A stretch of 64,000 bases of DNA from Pirellulaceae bacterium (lineage in GTDB: Bacteria; Planctomycetota; Planctomycetia; Pirellulales; Pirellulaceae). The stretch covers positions 1-64,000 of the forward strand of contig BPJU01000020.1 of NCBI GenBank assembly GCA_026004775.1, read 5' to 3'. The position numbers and the translations under genes are program-made. Positions 45,032 to 54,051 of this stretch are shown piece after piece. The notes under the pieces were generated by a model, which was not told the DNA's origin, searched no databases, and was given only the letters and a program-made list of their open reading frames with translations. How positions within the stretch are numbered: position 1 is the stretch's first letter; each line of letters begins with the position of its first letter.

Positions 45032-46473
45032 CAGCGTCCCGCTCCTGTGGTCGTTGGCCCGCCTTCTGCACGCCAGAGCAGCAGATGGGCCAGCGGCTCA
45101 TTCGGCTTGGTGATGTGCGCCCCTCCCACAACAAACTCGGCTCGTCCGTCGCCATCGACATCGGCACAATCGACCGTGGCCAACTGGATCGGGTGACTGC
45201 TGATCTGCCACGGGACGAATCGGCCGCCCCCCGCGTTCTGCAACCAGATGATGCTGGCCGCCTGTCGGTCTCTCCAATTGTTGAACATGCTTACCAACAC
45301 CACGTCGGGCAAACCGTTGCCGTCCAGATCGCCGACCGCTGCCCCGTAAGTACCGCCGAATGTTACCAGCCGGCGCGACGAAAAGTTCCAATTCCCCTCG
45401 TTTCGCAACCAAACACATCCGTGACTTGGCTGCGGATGGTGACTCAAAAGTTCGTAATTGTCCCCGGCTACCCACAGCATATCGGGCCGGCCGTCCAGGT
45501 CCAGATCGCAGCGTACCAGGCCTACACCGCCGAAGTCGAAGTTGATGGTGGAAGCGAGCAACCTTCGCTGGAATTGGCCGCCTCCGAGATTCTCAAATCC
45601 CCAGACTTCTTCCTCATTCTGCGTAACGACGGCAGCAAAATCCGGATCCCCATCGCCGTCCCAGTCAGCCACCGGTACGTGAACTGTACCGGGCACAGCC
45701 ATCAGGAGCCGGTCGCGGAATCGGCCTTCTCCCAGGTTTTCCATCCAAAAGATCGAACCCCGATGGTAGCCAAATTCCGCTACGACCAGGTCCAGGTCTC
45801 GGTCGTTGTCGAAGTCTGCCGCCTGTACGTCGGTAACTCGCCGCAAGTCTTGCAACAACAGGTGGGGAACAAAACGCTGGTTGTCGACATTCTCCAGCCA
45901 TGCCACGCTTCCCACAGCATCATCCGTCGGCCACAAACTCCCCAACCCGGCTACCAAAATGTCCAAATCCCCGTCGCGATCCAGATCGATCGCTTCGGCA
46001 TGCCCGGGAGCCAACACCGATCGCTCCGTTCCCACCACACGCTCTTCCCAGCGGTTCGATGGTCCTTGCCGGATCCACAGGACGCGGTGGGCAAAGGCGT
46101 CGCACACCAGAACATCCATCAAGCCGTCTTGATCGAGGTCACAAAACCGAACATGGGTGATCCGCGGATCGCCTGTCAGCGACGGAGCCAAGGACCTGGA
46201 GGTGAACGGAATCGTGGAGGGATCGAAGCGTGAGGCATCCAGTTTCACCGGCACGGGCTGCCGGCCCAACGGCAGGAAGTAATATGCCAACCCGAACAGA
46301 AGTGGCAGGACCAACGCGCCGGCCAGCAGAAGCCGGTCCTGCCATCCCCAGCGGCCGGTACGCGGTTCGGTTGTCGACACGGGGCGATCGGTCCTATTCA
46401 CTTTTTTCGGGCACTTCTCTGGTTGTCTGCCGTCCAACGAAGCGAACCATGATGCGACGGCATCAATCTCCAT
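45031..46473 (-). CDS. Membrane-anchored FG-GAP/VCBS beta-propeller protein
   Basis: 480 residues from ATG 46473 (the open frame reaches 46542 but then overlaps the upstream gene by 80 bases). A membrane anchor lies around 47-69 (LLLAGALVLPLLFGLAYYFLPL region). The outer part has seven Asp-rich calcium motifs of the type DxDxDGxxD (DLDQDGLMD, DLDRDGDLD, DFDNDRDLD, DWDGDGDPD, DLDLDGRPD, DLDGNGLPD, DVDGDGRAE), enough for one seven-bladed propeller. It is between the thioredoxin-like and TPR genes with overlaps on both sides. Confidence 0.87.
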   Translation of the reverse strand: MEIDAVASWFASLDGRQPEKCPKKVNRTDRPVSTTEPRTGRWGWQDRLLLAGALVLPLLFGLAYYFLPLGRQPVPVKLDASRFDPSTIPFTSRSLAPSLTGDPRITHVRFCDLDQDGLMDVLVCDAFAHRVLWIRQGPSNRWEERVVGTERSVLAPGHAEAIDLDRDGDLDILVAGLGSLWPTDDAVGSVAWLENVDNQRFVPHLLLQDLRRVTDVQAADFDNDRDLDLVVAEFGYHRGSIFWMENLGEGRFRDRLLMAVPGTVHVPVADWDGDGDPDFAAVVTQNEEEVWGFENLGGGQFQRRLLASTINFDFGGVGLVRCDLDLDGRPDMLWVAGDNYELLSHHPQPSHGCVWLRNEGNWNFSSRRLVTFGGTYGAAVGDLDGNGLPDVVLVSMFNNWRDRQAASIIWLQNAGGGRFVPWQISSHPIQLATVDCADVDGDGRAEFVVGGAHITKPNEPLAHLLLWRAEGGPTTTGAGR

Positions 46474-47020
46474 GTTTGCTGCGCAATCGTGGAGAGGTTC
46501 GCAAAATCCACTGATGCCTTTCGAATTCGTCGAGCCAGTCATCGGTTACGGCAGCCAACAGTTCGTGATCCGTCACTAAACCTGTCGGGCAGGCCGCGCC
46601 GTCGCACTGAGCCGCAAGTTGGCGGTACTTGGCCAAAGTCCGGTCGCCGTACCAGCCGGTGAGGAAATCGTCTTCGCTGAGGAAAATCACCACCGGCACG
46701 CGTTTTCCACCGCAAATCGACACATATTCGGAAAGTTCGGGGTGTTCGTCGCGGTCCAGAAATCGCAGATCGATTTGCGGGCAGTGGCTCGCGAAGGCTG
46801 CCAAGATCGGACACTGCTCGGCGCAATCCCCACACCATACCCCGGCCAGGCACAGCACGTGCATCTGGCGGCGGAACATCTGAAGCCGGCGGATCTGCTC
46901 GGCCGACAGGCTGACTTGTCGGCCAACCTCACGCCACCGCTGCCGCTCGGCCGCCGTTCCGTAGCGCTCCAGAAACTGGTCGTACCGAACACCCTTCTGG
47001 AATAGATCGCGCCAATTCAT
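46463..47020 (-). CDS. Thioredoxin-like protein (Thioredoxin_9 type)
   Basis: 185 residues from ATG 47020, with AGAAG upstream; the open frame from 47089 adds 23 residues. The core matches the Thioredoxin_9 group: AGVWCGDCAEQCPILAAF with a CGDC active site, LRFLDRDEHPEL, and KRVPVVIFLSED before the cis-Pro region. No signal peptide, so likely cytoplasmic. Its stop overlaps the FG-GAP start by 11 bases. It would act as a disulphide reductase or peroxide-related factor. Confidence 0.85.
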   Translation of the reverse strand: MNWRDLFQKGVRYDQFLERYGTAAERQRWREVGRQVSLSAEQIRRLQMFRRQMHVLCLAGVWCGDCAEQCPILAAFASHCPQIDLRFLDRDEHPELSEYVSICGGKRVPVVIFLSEDDFLTGWYGDRTLAKYRQLAAQCDGAACPTGLVTDHELLAAVTDDWLDEFERHQWILRTSPRLRSKHGD

Positions 47021-47256
47021 AGCTTCTCTTCGTAGGCGTTTGCCCCAAGGGATTCCCAGCCTGCCCTGGACTTCGGCCCGGGGGATCATGCGAGCCCATG
47101 CCGGGACGGCCCAGTGCCGGCCGCCGCGACGCGTGCTCAGGCGGAGCGGCCACCCCGCCGCCCGATCTTCCCCGCGGTGCTCAGCAGGCGTTCAACCAGT
47201 ATCATGAGAAAATTACGAGGCGAAAAGTAGCCGGGATCGGTGAGGAGGAGGGCCGA

Positions 47257-48438
47257 ATGGCGGTTCGGATCGGTTATTGCACGAACGTGCATCCTGCCAC
47301 GGACACCGGCCAGATGCTCGAGCAATGGAAACGCTATGCGCTACCGGTACGCCGCGGCTGGCCGGCCGACGAGCCGATGGGTTTGGGGCTGTGGCTGCCG
47401 GCGGAGGTCGTGCGCCAGTTGTCGCGCGATCCGGAACTGAGCCGCCGCGTTCGGCAGTTTCTCGACGAAAACCAGTTGCTCCCCTTTACTGCCAATGGTT
47501 TCCCGTACGGAGATTTCCACTCGCCGATTGTCAAACACAACGTCTATTTTCCCACGTGGTGGGATCCGCGACGGGCCGACTATACGATGCGGATTGCGGA
47601 TATTCTGGACAGTTGGTTGCCGGAGGGTGAGCCGGCCAGCATCTCGACGCTCCCGATCAGTTGGGGCTGTCCGCCGCCGGATGACGAGGAGTTGAAGCTC
47701 GCCGCCCGGCACCTGCTGTCGGTTGCCCGCCACTTGGCTGACCTGGAAGCGAGAACCGGCCGCCGCATCGTACTGGCTCTGGAACCGGAACCCGGCTGTG
47801 CCCTCCAAAGAAGCGGCGATGTGACGGCTTTTTTCGAGCGTTATCTTTGGCCGATCGATCGCTCGCTTTGCCACGCGCACCTTGGCGTCTGCCATGACAT
47901 CTGCCACGCGGCAGTGATGAACGAGCAGCAGACGCACGTTCTGGAGCTTTACCGCCAGGCCGGCATCGCCATCGGCAAACTCCAGATCTCGTCGGCTGTC
48001 CGTATGGTCCTGTCGGGGAAAGCCCCCGATGAGCGTGCTCGGGCCTTCGAACAACTCAGCTCTTTTAATGAGCCGAAATATCTGCATCAAACCACGGTGC
48101 GTCAGGAAGGCATAACCGATCGGTTTTTCGAAGACCTGCCGCTGGCGCTGGGCTATTACCCGGAAGTTCCTGCCGGCGGGATCTGGCACGTGCATTTCCA
48201 CGTGCCGGTCTATCTAAAAACTTTCGGGGCGTTGCAGGCCACGGACGACGCTCTGCGGGAGTGCCTCCGTTGGATATGCCGCACCTCCGGTACTTTCCAC
48301 TGGGAAGTCGAAACGTACGCCTGGAATGTGCTGCCGGCGCACTTGAAGCAACCGTCACTGGCCGATGGTATCCGGCATGAATTGGAGCACGTGCTGGCCC
48401 TGCGCAAGCAGTTTCTTGCAGCCGATGACGGCTCCTAG
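47257..48438 (+). CDS. EboE-like xylose-isomerase-type TIM barrel protein
   Basis: 393 residues from ATG 47257, with GGAGG upstream; the open frame starts at 47098 with an unrelated Arg/Pro tail. The pattern matches EboE of the ebo metabolite-export clusters: RIGYCTNVHPATD, NGFPYGDFH, ALEPEPGC and HLGVCHDICHAAVMNE, with conserved His, Glu and Asp positioned for metal binding. In known clusters EboE acts with EboA-D in moving a prenylated precursor to the periplasm. Here no other ebo gene is nearby, so its partners must be elsewhere or absent. Confidence 0.7.
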   Translation: MAVRIGYCTNVHPATDTGQMLEQWKRYALPVRRGWPADEPMGLGLWLPAEVVRQLSRDPELSRRVRQFLDENQLLPFTANGFPYGDFHSPIVKHNVYFPTWWDPRRADYTMRIADILDSWLPEGEPASISTLPISWGCPPPDDEELKLAARHLLSVARHLADLEARTGRRIVLALEPEPGCALQRSGDVTAFFERYLWPIDRSLCHAHLGVCHDICHAAVMNEQQTHVLELYRQAGIAIGKLQISSAVRMVLSGKAPDERARAFEQLSSFNEPKYLHQTTVRQEGITDRFFEDLPLALGYYPEVPAGGIWHVHFHVPVYLKTFGALQATDDALRECLRWICRTSGTFHWEVETYAWNVLPAHLKQPSLADGIRHELEHVLALRKQFLAADDGS

Positions 48439-48625
48439 CGCTACGGCCTTCGTGGCGGCCCGGCTCAAATTGGGGTAAAACGGCCATTGGCAGTGGAGCG
48501 ATTCGTTCTGCGCCGGCCGAGAGTCTTCGACCAGCCGCCGCCGGTCGTGATACCCGACGCAATTGGTCTTGGGAACCCAATCGGCGGCGCCAAACGGCTT
48601 CTGGCTCAGGCGCTGCCTTCGGGCC

Positions 48626-49135
48626 TCAGGAGCGTGAATCGGTCTTTCGCACGAAGCGCATGACTCCTAGATTGCTCAACTGGGTAGGAGGCAGCATTTC
48701 GAACTGGTTTTCCCCACGAAAATAAAGCGTCACCTCCTCCGGTTCGCTGTCGCCCTCCTGAGTTCGCACCACGTACTGGTCGTTTTGGTGGCTGACCAGC
48801 GTCCATTTGCCCTGCGTTTCGTTCGACTGGGTGCCGATTTCCGGCAATTGGATGGAGGCGGCAATCGACATAGTGCCATCGGCACGAAAGGTGATGCGGA
48901 TCTGCATCGACTTGCAGGCTTCGACCGTCGCCGGATCAAAGGCCTCCGGATCGGCGTCCTTGTGCATCACGAATTGTCCGTTCCAAGTGCCTATGAGCCT
49001 CGCCTGGGCGGATTGTGCGTTGGGATCACCGGAGGATATGCTTAGCGTCGGAGCATGAGACCCACCACACCCGGCAGCCAGCCCCACCACGAAAAACCAT
49101 CCAGCCATTCTCAACGTTCGACCTGATGTCAACAT
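48626..49135 (-). CDS. Hypothetical lipoprotein, paralogue 1
   Basis: 169 residues from ATG 49135, with AAGGAGGG just upstream. The signal peptide ends with the lipobox LAAGC. The body has a pattern LIGTWNG...TFRADG...LPEIGT...W that repeats in the next gene. It lies 62 bases after that gene on the same strand. Function unknown; likely a lipocalin- or beta-sandwich-like envelope protein. Confidence 0.75.
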   Translation of the reverse strand: MLTSGRTLRMAGWFFVVGLAAGCGGSHAPTLSISSGDPNAQSAQARLIGTWNGQFVMHKDADPEAFDPATVEACKSMQIRITFRADGTMSIAASIQLPEIGTQSNETQGKWTLVSHQNDQYVVRTQEGDSEPEEVTLYFRGENQFEMLPPTQLSNLGVMRFVRKTDSRS

Positions 49136-49196
49136 GCGATTCCCTCCTTGGACTCCTGCCACGAAGCGACGGATTCCTGTGAGCTTGCCACCGCCA

Positions 49197-49628
49197 TTAC
49201 CCGGCTTCGCGAACGAAGCGGACCGGGGTATCGAGCGGCTTGATAGGCGGAACAAACTCGATTGTGCGTTCGTCCACCTGCGTGACCACCAACCTTGTCG
49301 GCGCCGATCGGTCTGTCCATACCAACTCCAACTCGATCCGCGAGCCGTCGGAACGGACGTACCGCCAAGTGGCTTCTTTGCTGACTGTGCCTAGCACAGG
49401 AAGCGTCAAGTGAACGGCGAACTTTCCGTCGGCGCGGAACTCGACACTCAACGCCCCGCGTTCCAAGAGAGACCCGACCACCGAATCGCCGTCGGGTTTC
49501 CACCGGCCAAGCAGCCGCGTAGTTGGCTGCGGTTGGCAGCCCACCACCGCCGCAAGCAGCAGTGCCACCCACCGAGACCAAAACCGCGCCGGACCAGGTA
49601 GTTTCTTTGGTGTAAAGCAATTAACCAT
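49197..49628 (-). CDS. Hypothetical lipoprotein, paralogue 2
   Basis: 143 residues from ATG 49628 (the open frame starts at 49724). Lipobox AVVGC in the signal region. The body shares LLGRWK, EFRADGKF, LPVLGT, W and a C-terminal VRFVREAG with paralogue 1 (LIGTWN, TFRADGTM, LPEIGT, MRFVRK). The two form a tandem pair and probably arose by duplication. Upstream, on the other strand, is rpsA. Confidence 0.72.
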   Translation of the reverse strand: MVNCFTPKKLPGPARFWSRWVALLLAAVVGCQPQPTTRLLGRWKPDGDSVVGSLLERGALSVEFRADGKFAVHLTLPVLGTVSKEATWRYVRSDGSRIELELVWTDRSAPTRLVVTQVDERTIEFVPPIKPLDTPVRFVREAG

Positions 49629-49878
49629 TGTGTGGTATATCCTTCTTTCCGATGCTACGCAATTCCGGCCGTGCTGTCCAGGGCAATTCCTGGGTTGTTC
49701 CGGTTGGCGGGAACAAGCCCGCACTTGATGAACGGTAAGCGGCGTGGTAACTTTTGGTGTTTCTCCCGGAGTGGTGGAGTGCTAGCCGGAGCTTGCTTGT
49801 TGCGCGGCCGGGCATGGCTCGCCCCCGGTAGGTGTTCAGTTGGGTATAGGGCACCACGTCACAACGAGTGGGAAGGAC

Positions 49879-51615
49879 ATGGTCAACTACAATCTGATTC
49901 GAGAAATCAACGACTCGCAGATCGACGAGCTGGTCAAGCAGTTGGATGCGTCGGTCGAACAGTTCGAAGAGCACATCGAACAGGGGCCGGAAGTAGACAT
50001 CAACAAGATCGTTCAGGGGAAGATTGTACGGGTCGAAAGCGATTTTGTGGTGGTGGACGTCGGCTTTAAGGCCGAGGGCCGGGTGCCGCGCAGTGAGTGG
50101 TCCGAGGATGAGGATCCACCCGAAGTGGGGCAGACGATCGACGTTCTGGTCGAAAATGTGGACGACGAGCTGGGGATGATCGAGCCGTTCGGCATGGTGG
50201 AGCTCAGCAAGCGCAAGGCCCAGAAGATCAAGACCTGGGACGCCATCATGCGGACGGTCAAAGAGGGGCAGGTGGTGACCGGGACGGTCACCCGCAAGAT
50301 CAAAGGCGGACTGCTGGTCGACATTGGGGTGCCGGTTTTCTTGCCGGCCAGCCAGGTGGATATCCGCCGTCCGGCCGAAATCGGCGACTACATTGGACGT
50401 GTGGTGCAGTGTGAGGTGTTGAAGATCGACGAGTCGCGTCGCAACATTGTGGTCAGCCGGCGCGTGTTGATCGAAAAACAGCGGCAGGAGGACCGCGAAC
50501 AGTTGTTACGCGAATTGGAAGTTGGACAAGTACGCCGCGGGGTGGTGAAAAACATCGCCGATTTTGGAGCGTTTATCGATTTGGGGGGCATCGACGGGCT
50601 GCTGCATATTACGGACATGAGCTGGGAACGGATCGATCATCCCTCCCAGTTGCTCTCCGTGGATCAGGAAGTGGAAGTGGTGGTGCTGGAGATCGATCGG
50701 CAACGCGAAAAGATCGCGCTGGGCCTCAAACAACGACAGCGCAACCCGTGGGACGATGTGGAGCGCAAGTACCCGGTCGGCAGCAAGGTAAAGGGCACCG
50801 TCGTCAACGTTATGCCTTATGGCGTTTTTGTAAAGCTGGAACCGGGGATCGAGGGGCTGGTCCATGTCAGCGAGATGTCGTGGACCAAACGTGTACAGCA
50901 TCCCACTGAACTAGTCGAACAGGGGGATGAGATCGAGGTGGTGGTGCTGGAGATCGACAAGGAACGCCACCAGTTGAGCCTGGGCATGAAGCAGGCGACG
51001 CCGAATCCTTGGGATGAAGCAGAAACCAAGTATCCGGTCGGCTCAATCGTCACCGGCAAGGTGCGCAACTTGACGAGCTTCGGCGCGTTTATCGAACTGG
51101 AGGAGGGAATCGACGGCCTGTTACACGTGTCGGACATGTCCTGGACGCGGAAGGTGAGCCACCCGACTGAAATCGTCTCGAAAGGCCAGGAGGTCCGTTG
51201 CATGGTGTTGAACGTCGATCGGGAGCGGCGGCGGATCGCGCTGGGACTCAAACAACTGGAAGAGGACCCCTGGAAAGACACGATCCCCAACAAGTATCAG
51301 CCCGGCCAAGTGGTCAAGGGTAAAGTTACCAAGATCACCAATTTCGGCGTATTCGTCGGCCTGGAAGACGGTCTAGAGGGTTTGTTGCACATTTCGGAGT
51401 TGGCGGACCACAAGGTGGAGAATCCCGAGGAAGTGGTGAAGGTGGGCGAGGAAATCGAGGTGAAGGTATTGCGCGTGGATGCCGAGGAGCGCAAGATCGG
51501 GCTTTCTCGGCGGCGCGTCGAGTGGACGGAGGACGCGGGCTCGGCCGAAAAAGAGAAAAAACCCCAACAAGAACTGCGGGGCGGTGTGGGCGAATCGGGC
51601 CCGCTGATCAAATAG
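49879..51615 (+). CDS. rpsA: 30S ribosomal protein S1
   Basis: 578 residues from ATG 49879, with GGAAGG upstream; an in-frame ATG at 49840 is less likely. Six S1 (OB-fold) repeats can be traced, starting near GKIVRVESDFVVVDVGFKAEG, GTVTRKIKGGLLVDIG, GVVKNIADFGAFIDLGG, GTVVNVMPYGVFVKLEPG, GKVRNLTSFGAFIELEEG and GKVTKITNFGVFVGLEDG. It binds mRNA leaders for initiation. Confidence 0.95.
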   Translation: MVNYNLIREINDSQIDELVKQLDASVEQFEEHIEQGPEVDINKIVQGKIVRVESDFVVVDVGFKAEGRVPRSEWSEDEDPPEVGQTIDVLVENVDDELGMIEPFGMVELSKRKAQKIKTWDAIMRTVKEGQVVTGTVTRKIKGGLLVDIGVPVFLPASQVDIRRPAEIGDYIGRVVQCEVLKIDESRRNIVVSRRVLIEKQRQEDREQLLRELEVGQVRRGVVKNIADFGAFIDLGGIDGLLHITDMSWERIDHPSQLLSVDQEVEVVVLEIDRQREKIALGLKQRQRNPWDDVERKYPVGSKVKGTVVNVMPYGVFVKLEPGIEGLVHVSEMSWTKRVQHPTELVEQGDEIEVVVLEIDKERHQLSLGMKQATPNPWDEAETKYPVGSIVTGKVRNLTSFGAFIELEEGIDGLLHVSDMSWTRKVSHPTEIVSKGQEVRCMVLNVDRERRRIALGLKQLEEDPWKDTIPNKYQPGQVVKGKVTKITNFGVFVGLEDGLEGLLHISELADHKVENPEEVVKVGEEIEVKVLRVDAEERKIGLSRRRVEWTEDAGSAEKEKKPQQELRGGVGESGPLIK

Positions 51616-51709
51616 CGTGCGCCAAAGGCCTCTGCGTCTTGCGCCGGCAGTGGTTCGTGCCGGGGTGCACCGGTTTCGAGCGACTTAGGGTACGGACGTA
51701 CGGCCTACG

Positions 51710-52402
51710 TTACCTCGGGTTCGGTACGTTCTGAGACGAGGCCCGTTTGGCTGCTGACACGATCCGGAACGCGTGCCGCAGGAACTCCCGCATCTGGGAC
51801 GGGTTGACACGCCGTCCCAGGCGATATATGAGCATCTTCCCCGCTCGGGCTTCACACGTCACACTTGGGTCGTCCATCATCACTTCCACGAATTCTCGTG
51901 TTATCCACCGGGGAATACCTTGTTCGTCCCCGCGGACAAGAAAACTCTTGCTGAACTCCGGGTAGTCCGGCAGTTCCACGTCTTGCATACCGAGAACCTT
52001 ACCCAAAGAGTGATACCAGCGTTGCCGCGCAAGAAACAGAACGGGAACCGCCAATTGAGGCGAATCGAACCCAACCACCGTCTGCTTGACCGTGTGGCGC
52101 TCTTTTCCTGAACCCACCACGTAATCCAAATCGAACACGATCAGCCGTTCGTTGTCCGCATCGCTCCACATGACGTTGTAGATTTTATGGCTGGTACGCT
52201 TCGCCGTTTGCAGCAGTTGGAATTGGTTGAATCTCTGTACTTCGGCGGCATCGGTGCCATCGAACTGCATGCTGAGCGTTTCGGCCACCAGGGATAATTC
52301 TTCCGTGCGCCGTTTTTCGCGCTGCCAATTCCAATACGCGATTATGCCGACAAGCGCCACACCAAGAGCGATGAACAACACGACGCCGAGCACGTCGAAC
52401 AT
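51710..52402 (-). CDS. Hypothetical membrane-anchored protein
   Basis: 230 residues from ATG 52402, with GGGGAGA upstream; the open frame to 52588 is not family-like. One N-terminal membrane helix (FDVLGVVLFIALGVALVGIIAYWNW), then a soluble domain of alternating strands and helices (LIVFDLDYVVGSG, LAVPVLFLARQRWYHSL). It shows no motif I can assign. It is divergent from the DUF1501 gene. Confidence 0.7.
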   Translation of the reverse strand: MFDVLGVVLFIALGVALVGIIAYWNWQREKRRTEELSLVAETLSMQFDGTDAAEVQRFNQFQLLQTAKRTSHKIYNVMWSDADNERLIVFDLDYVVGSGKERHTVKQTVVGFDSPQLAVPVLFLARQRWYHSLGKVLGMQDVELPDYPEFSKSFLVRGDEQGIPRWITREFVEVMMDDPSVTCEARAGKMLIYRLGRRVNPSQMREFLRHAFRIVSAAKRASSQNVPNPR

Positions 52403-52551
52403 GATCGTGTCTCCCCGGTGGAACGAGCGGCAAATGTAGCATTGTCGGCGGTGCGCGGCTACAATGGCCTCAGTAATTTTATTGTGAGACTGCCGGCAGC
52501 GATGGGCAACCGGGAAGGAGGGCTCGATCAGAGAGATTGGAGGTAGAGCCA

Positions 52552-54006
52552 ATGGCGCAGCACGGCACGGAACACCGCCGACATGCATTCGAGTGGATGC
52601 GTGCGCGTCAGCGCGAGGGGTTGGTGGTGTGGGATCGGCGCGGGATGCTGAAAGTGTCGCTGGCGGGCCTGGCGGGTTTGAGTTTACCCGAGTTGTTACG
52701 GCGGCGGGCCGAGGCCCAAGCAGCCCGCAAACCCATGCCCACCGAACGCAGCGTGATTCTCCTTTGGATGGCAGGAGGTCCCAGTCATATCGACACGTTC
52801 GATCCGAAACCCGATCGACCTTATGAGAACCGGGGGCCGTTCGGTGTCACCGCCACTCGATTGCCGGGGGTGTTTCTCTGCGAACATCTGCCCAGGCATG
52901 CAGCGATGCTGGACCGCATGACGCTTCTGCGAGGCGTGGATGCTCGACGCAGTAACCACGAACCCAATAAAGTTTTCCAGACCGGTAACCTGGCTGCCGA
53001 ACCTCGTACGAATCCCGAAGCGGAGAAATATCCGGCCATCGCGTCGGTCGTGGCCAAACACCACGGTGCCAACCGCCCTGGTATGCCGCCTTATGTGGCG
53101 TTCATGAAGTCGCGAAGCCACATCGCATTTGCCGGATATCTGGGACAGCAGTATGATCCGTTCATTGCCGAACGCGCAGCGCGCCTGCCCGTCTATACTC
53201 TGGTGGGCGAGGATACGGGAAAAGTTTCCGGCGGCGATCTTTTCCGCTTGCCCGAAGGGCTGGATTTCCAGCGCCTGCAAGATCGACGATCGCTACTGGA
53301 ACAATTCGACCGCCTCCACAAGAGTCTGGATCAGGAAGGACGCATGGAAGCTTTTGATGCATTCCGCCAGCAGGCGATCGAGATGGTGGCGGGGCCTCGG
53401 GCCCGAGAAGCCTTCGACCTTTCTCGTGAGCCTGAGCGGGTGCGGGACCGCTACGGCAAGCACCTCTGGTGCCAACAGGCTCTCCTGGCACGGCGGCTGG
53501 TCGAAGCCGGTGTGGCATTCGTCACCATCGACCTCAGCTACCACACGGCCAGTGGTACATGGGACACCCATGGCGACAACATACCGCCCTACGGTGGCAT
53601 CCGCAAAGGTTTGGGACCGCTGCTGCCGCTGTTCGATCACCTGCACACGACCTTGGTTCAGGACCTGGAAGAACGCGGTCTATCCGATCACGTGCTGGTG
53701 ATTGCCATGGGCGAGTTCGGTCGCACGCCGCGGATCGGCACGCAAGGCAGTAGCGATGGCCGCGACCATTGGCCGTATGTCATGTCGATGGTCATGTCGG
53801 GCGGCGGGCTGCGCCACGGGCAAGTGATCGGTGCCTCGGATCGCGAAGGGGCCCAAATCGCGTCACGCCCCGTAACTCCCGGCGACCTGGCGGCCACGAT
53901 CTACCGGTTCTTCGGCATCCCGCTGGACACAACGTATCTGGATTCCCGAGGCCGGCCTCGACACGTCGTTGAAAACGGCAAACCGATCGAAGAGCTTTTC
54001 GCGTAG
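52552..54006 (+). CDS. DUF1501-domain protein
   Basis: 484 residues from ATG 52552, with GGAGG upstream. The N-terminus carries a Tat-like motif (DRRGMLKVSLAGLAGL). The DUF1501 body has MAGGPSHIDTFDPKP, WDTHGDN, MGEFGRTP, GRDHWP and the ending RRHVVENGKPIEELFA-like region. It belongs to the alkaline-phosphatase/sulfatase-like fold and is abundant in planctomycetes, often paired with DUF1553 genes, absent here. Its substrate is unknown. Confidence 0.9.
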   Translation: MAQHGTEHRRHAFEWMRARQREGLVVWDRRGMLKVSLAGLAGLSLPELLRRRAEAQAARKPMPTERSVILLWMAGGPSHIDTFDPKPDRPYENRGPFGVTATRLPGVFLCEHLPRHAAMLDRMTLLRGVDARRSNHEPNKVFQTGNLAAEPRTNPEAEKYPAIASVVAKHHGANRPGMPPYVAFMKSRSHIAFAGYLGQQYDPFIAERAARLPVYTLVGEDTGKVSGGDLFRLPEGLDFQRLQDRRSLLEQFDRLHKSLDQEGRMEAFDAFRQQAIEMVAGPRAREAFDLSREPERVRDRYGKHLWCQQALLARRLVEAGVAFVTIDLSYHTASGTWDTHGDNIPPYGGIRKGLGPLLPLFDHLHTTLVQDLEERGLSDHVLVIAMGEFGRTPRIGTQGSSDGRDHWPYVMSMVMSGGGLRHGQVIGASDREGAQIASRPVTPGDLAATIYRFFGIPLDTTYLDSRGRPRHVVENGKPIEELFA

Positions 54007-54051
54007 CCGCAGCCGCTTCGGGCGCGGCCAATGCTTCTCTCCCAGGACCTT

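Noticed and set aside
45085-46233. A 382-residue plus-strand frame over the FG-GAP gene.
   Set aside because: It is antisense to seven DxDxDG motifs and has no domain of its own.
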